Origin: Actinomycetes bacterium
Lineage (GTDB): Bacteria > Actinomycetota > Actinomycetes > Mycobacteriales > Micromonosporaceae
Length of the DNA stretch: 6,371 bases
Assembly: GCA_023437285.1 (NCBI GenBank)
Contig: JAEZGP010000170.1
Coordinates: forward strand, 1-6,371
Reading direction: 5' to 3'
Shown here: positions 3,707 through 6,371 of the stretch, one piece after another
Position numbering within the stretch: position 1 is the first letter of the stretch
How the letters are laid out: each line of letters starts with the position of its first letter
Notes under the pieces: generated by a model
The model's input: the letters and a program-made list of their open reading frames with translations, nothing else
Database searches by the model: none
Told to the model about the DNA's origin: nothing
Made by a program: the position numbers and the translations under genes

Positions 3707-6371
3707 ATGGGTACGGTCCTCATCACGCGGCCGCCGCGCCGGCCCGCGCCACCGATGCCCACCGGCGAGATCGCCATCGAGCCGCCGCCGGTCATCCCAC
3801 AACCCACCGGCCAGCGCTGGCAGCAGTGGCTGACCGTGGTCCCGCTGCTCGCCGGTACCGTCGCGACCGCCCTGATGTTCAGCGGCCAGAAGGGCGCGGG
3901 GGCCTACACGTACGTGGTCGGCGGGCTGTTCGGGCTCTCCACCCTCGGCATGCTGATCACCAACTGGGGCGGGCAGAACGGCCCCCGCAAGGCCGAGCTG
4001 ATCCAGGCGCGGCGCGACTACCTGCGCTACCTCGCCGGGCTGCGCCGTGGCGTACGGGCCGCGATCGTCGAGCAGCGCACCGCCCTGGCGCACCACCATC
4101 CCGACCCGCAGGCCCTGTGGTCGCAGGCGCAAGGCCCCCGGGTGTGGGAACGGCGTCCCACCGACCGGGACTTCGGGGTCGTGCGGATCGGGCTCGGCCC
4201 GCAGGCGCTGGGCAGCGAGCTGATCGCGCCCGTGTTCGACCCGACGGCCAACCTCGAACCGGTCACCACCGGCGCCGTCCGGCGCTTTCTCGACGCGTAC
4301 GCCGTGGTGTCCGACCTGCCCGTGGCCCTGAACCTGCGCGCCTTCACCCAGGTCGTGCTCGACTCGCCGGCGCACGCGCGCCCGCTAGCCCGCGCCATCG
4401 TGGCCCAGCTCGCCACCTTCCACGCCCCCGACGACCTGATCATCGCGGCGTGCGTGGCCGCCGACCACCGGCCCGCCTGGGACTGGCTCAAGTGGCTGCC
4501 GCACGCGCTGCACCCCGCCAAGTCCGACGCGCTGGGCCCGCGCCGGCTCGTGGCCGCCTCGCTCACCGAACTCGACGGGCTGCTCGCCGACGTGGTGGCC
4601 ACCCGCAAGCGGGCCACGCCGGGTGTCGCGGGGAGCGCCGCCCCGCATGTCGTGCTGGTCATCGACGGCGGGGACACGGCCGGGTCGGCGCACCTCGGCT
4701 CGGGGCTCGACGCGGTGACCTCAGTCGGGGTGGGTGGGCCGCCGCCGGCCCCGCTGGACGGCGGCACCATCGTCCTGACCGCCGACGCCGCCGGGGCACT
4801 GTCCACCGTGACCGCCGACGAACGCGCCCGCGTCGGCACCGTCGACACGCTCAGCCTCGTCGAGGCCGAGGCGCTGGCCCGCCGCCTGGCCCCGCTGCGC
4901 CTCGCCGGCGCCGCCAAGGAGCACGCCCCGCTGGCCCGCGACTTCGACCTGGCCGAGCTGCTCGGCATCGCCGACGCGACGACCGTGGACGTCACCGCGC
5001 TGTGGCGGCCGCGCTCGCGGCGCGAGTTCCTGCGCGTACCGATCGGCACGGGTACCGACGGCAACCCGGTCCACCTCGACCTGAAGGAGTCCGCCGAGGA
5101 CGGCATGGGCCCGCACGGCATGCTCGTCGGCATCACCGGCTCCGGCAAGTCGGAACTGCTGCGCACGCTCGTGCTGGGGCTGGCCGCCACCCACTCGTCC
5201 GAGGCGCTCAACTTCGTCCTCGTCGACTTCAAGGGTGGGGCCACGTTCTCGGCGCTGGACCAGCTGCCGCACACGTCCGCGCTGATCACCAACCTGGAAA
5301 AGCAGCTGCCGCTCGTCGACCGCTTCGGCGAGGTGCTGGAGGGGGAACTGGCCCGGCGCAGCGAGCTGCTCAACCGGGCGGGCAACCTGTCGTCGCTGCG
5401 CGAGTACCGCCGGGCCGCCCGGGACGACCTGCCCGCCCTGGCGACGCTCGTCATCGTCTGCGACGAGTTCACCGAGCTGATCGCCCGCAAGCCGGCGTTC
5501 GCGGAGCTGTTCGACCGCATCGCCCGGCAGGGCCGGTCGCTGGGCATGCACCTGCTGCTGGCCACCCAGAAGTTCGACGAGGGGCGCACGCGCGGGCTGG
5601 AGGGGCAGCTGAACCTGCGCATCAGCCTGCGTACCCAGCACGCCATGGACTCCCGGGCGGTACTCAAGGCCCCGGACGCCGCCGAGCTGCCGGCCGCCCC
5701 GGGACACGGTTACCTGACGTTCGGGGGTGGGCCGCTGACCCGCTTCAAGGCCGCGTACGTGTCGGGGCGCTACCGTCGGCGCGGCTCGGCGGCGGCGAGC
5801 GACGGCGTGGCGACGGGCGTGCTCGACTACCACACCCATCACGTGGCGGGCACGCCGGCCGAGTCGGGGCCGCCGGAGATCGAGGCGGCCGAGAGCCTGC
5901 TGGAGCTGCTGGTCGCGGGCATGCGCGGGCGGGGCCCCGCCGCGCACAAGGTGTGGCTGCCGCCGCTGGACCGTGCGCCGAGCCTCGACGACCTGCTGGG
6001 CGCCGTCGTCACGGTCGACACCCCCGGTCGGGGCATGCGCGGCCTCACGGTCGCCAACCCGTCGCTGCGCGGCGCCCTGCAGGTGCCGGTCGCGCGCGTC
6101 GACAAGCCGTTCGAGCAGCGCCACGACGTGTGCTGGCTCGACTTGGCGGGGGCGGCGGGGCACGTCGGCCTCGTCGGCGCACCGCAGAGCGGCAAGTCCA
6201 CCGCCATGGCCACCCTGGTCACCGCGCTCGCGCTCACCCACACGCCGCGCGAGGTGCAGGTGTACTGCCTGGACTTCGGCGGCGGGCGGCTGGGCACCCT
6301 GCGCGGGCTGCCGCACGTCGGCGGGGTCGCGGGCCGGCTCGACGCGGCCGCCGTACGCCGGACGGTGGGCG
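3707..6371 (+). CDS. eccC: Type VII secretion system motor ATPase EccC (FtsK/SpoIIIE family), partial, 3' end outside window
   Basis: An uninterrupted frame of 888 codons runs off the right edge; complete EccC proteins are about 1,300 residues. The N-terminus has the typical Pro-rich start ITRPPRRPAPPMPTGEI, then two membrane segments (about 43-59 and 67-87). A cytoplasmic stalk/DUF region follows, with VWERRPTDRDFGVVRIGLG and WDWLKWLPHALHP typical of EccC. ATPase module 1 is complete: Walker A GITGSGKS (475-482), VDFKGGATF (506-514), Walker B LVIVCDE with Asp586 and Glu587, and LKAPDAAELPAAPGHGYL. Module 2 begins with Walker A GAPQSGKST (824-832) and LDFGGG (855-860); module 3 is missing beyond the edge. 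EccC is the inner-membrane motor that recognises WXG100-type substrates and powers ESX-like secretion. Intact Walker residues suggest that module 1 can hydrolyse ATP. The gene diverges from the catabolic operon and probably begins a secretion locus to the right. Confidence 0.95.
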   Translation, partial: MGTVLITRPPRRPAPPMPTGEIAIEPPPVIPQPTGQRWQQWLTVVPLLAGTVATALMFSGQKGAGAYTYVVGGLFGLSTLGMLITNWGGQNGPRKAELIQARRDYLRYLAGLRRGVRAAIVEQRTALAHHHPDPQALWSQAQGPRVWERRPTDRDFGVVRIGLGPQALGSELIAPVFDPTANLEPVTTGAVRRFLDAYAVVSDLPVALNLRAFTQVVLDSPAHARPLARAIVAQLATFHAPDDLIIAACVAADHRPAWDWLKWLPHALHPAKSDALGPRRLVAASLTELDGLLADVVATRKRATPGVAGSAAPHVVLVIDGGDTAGSAHLGSGLDAVTSVGVGGPPPAPLDGGTIVLTADAAGALSTVTADERARVGTVDTLSLVEAEALARRLAPLRLAGAAKEHAPLARDFDLAELLGIADATTVDVTALWRPRSRREFLRVPIGTGTDGNPVHLDLKESAEDGMGPHGMLVGITGSGKSELLRTLVLGLAATHSSEALNFVLVDFKGGATFSALDQLPHTSALITNLEKQLPLVDRFGEVLEGELARRSELLNRAGNLSSLREYRRAARDDLPALATLVIVCDEFTELIARKPAFAELFDRIARQGRSLGMHLLLATQKFDEGRTRGLEGQLNLRISLRTQHAMDSRAVLKAPDAAELPAAPGHGYLTFGGGPLTRFKAAYVSGRYRRRGSAAASDGVATGVLDYHTHHVAGTPAESGPPEIEAAESLLELLVAGMRGRGPAAHKVWLPPLDRAPSLDDLLGAVVTVDTPGRGMRGLTVANPSLRGALQVPVARVDKPFEQRHDVCWLDLAGAAGHVGLVGAPQSGKSTAMATLVTALALTHTPREVQVYCLDFGGGRLGTLRGLPHVGGVAGRLDAAAVRRTVG

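Noticed and set aside
4027..5667. 546-codon open frame on the minus strand, opposite eccC
   Set aside because: It is Ser/Arg/Ala-rich with no recognisable domain and lies wholly antisense to a clear EccC with conserved motifs. Long antisense frames are expected from GC-rich third positions.
4721..6316. 531-codon open frame on the minus strand, opposite eccC
   Set aside because: The translation is low-complexity (Gln/Arg/Gly/Val-rich) without motifs, and it is another shadow of the EccC coding strand.

Overview
The window is very GC-rich, with third codon positions almost all G or C and the long open antisense frames this produces. Together with a type VII secretion ATPase, this points to a high-GC actinobacterium. 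A soil Actinomycetota such as Micromonosporaceae would fit, but the exact family is an inference. It holds four genes on the minus strand (positions 3598 down to 1) and one long gene on the plus strand (3707 to the right edge), which diverge from a 108-bp intergenic region.

The minus-strand genes, in order of transcription, encode a DapA-superfamily aldolase/deaminase (3598-2738), a proline racemase/4-hydroxyproline 2-epimerase (2738-1734), an FAD-dependent amino-acid oxidoreductase (1737-574) and a small [2Fe-2S] protein (302-1, running off the left edge). The first three are packed with stop/start overlaps (TGATG, then GTGA). Together they match bacterial trans-4-hydroxy-L-proline catabolism. 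The epimerase makes cis-4-hydroxy-D-proline, a flavin dehydrogenase (FAD subunit plus HcnA-like [2Fe-2S] subunit) oxidises it to 1-pyrroline-4-hydroxy-2-carboxylate, and the DapA-like enzyme deaminates that to 2-oxoglutarate semialdehyde. The missing parts, a second FAD/NAD-binding dehydrogenase subunit and a semialdehyde dehydrogenase, may lie beyond the left edge.

The most unusual stretch is the 271-bp gap (303-573) between the FAD gene and the [2Fe-2S] gene, in an otherwise gapless operon. It contains a 21-bp perfect inverted repeat with an 83-nt spacer. Nested inside is an 8-bp hairpin followed on the minus strand by GATTTTTG, which looks like an intrinsic terminator. There is also a pair of near-identical 21-bp direct repeats exactly 120 bp apart, and a second, interleaved inverted repeat. 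A -10-like element and a strong Shine-Dalgarno lie just before the [2Fe-2S] gene. The gap may uncouple the electron-transfer subunit from the rest of the pathway, or it may be an inserted repeat element.

The plus-strand gene is the first 888 codons of EccC, the FtsK/SpoIIIE-type motor ATPase of a type VII (ESX-like) secretion system. Two transmembrane segments and the first two ATPase modules are visible. It has no Shine-Dalgarno, but a -10-like TAACAT ends 8 nt before the ATG, so a leaderless transcript is likely. It probably opens a secretion locus continuing to the right and unrelated to the catabolic operon.
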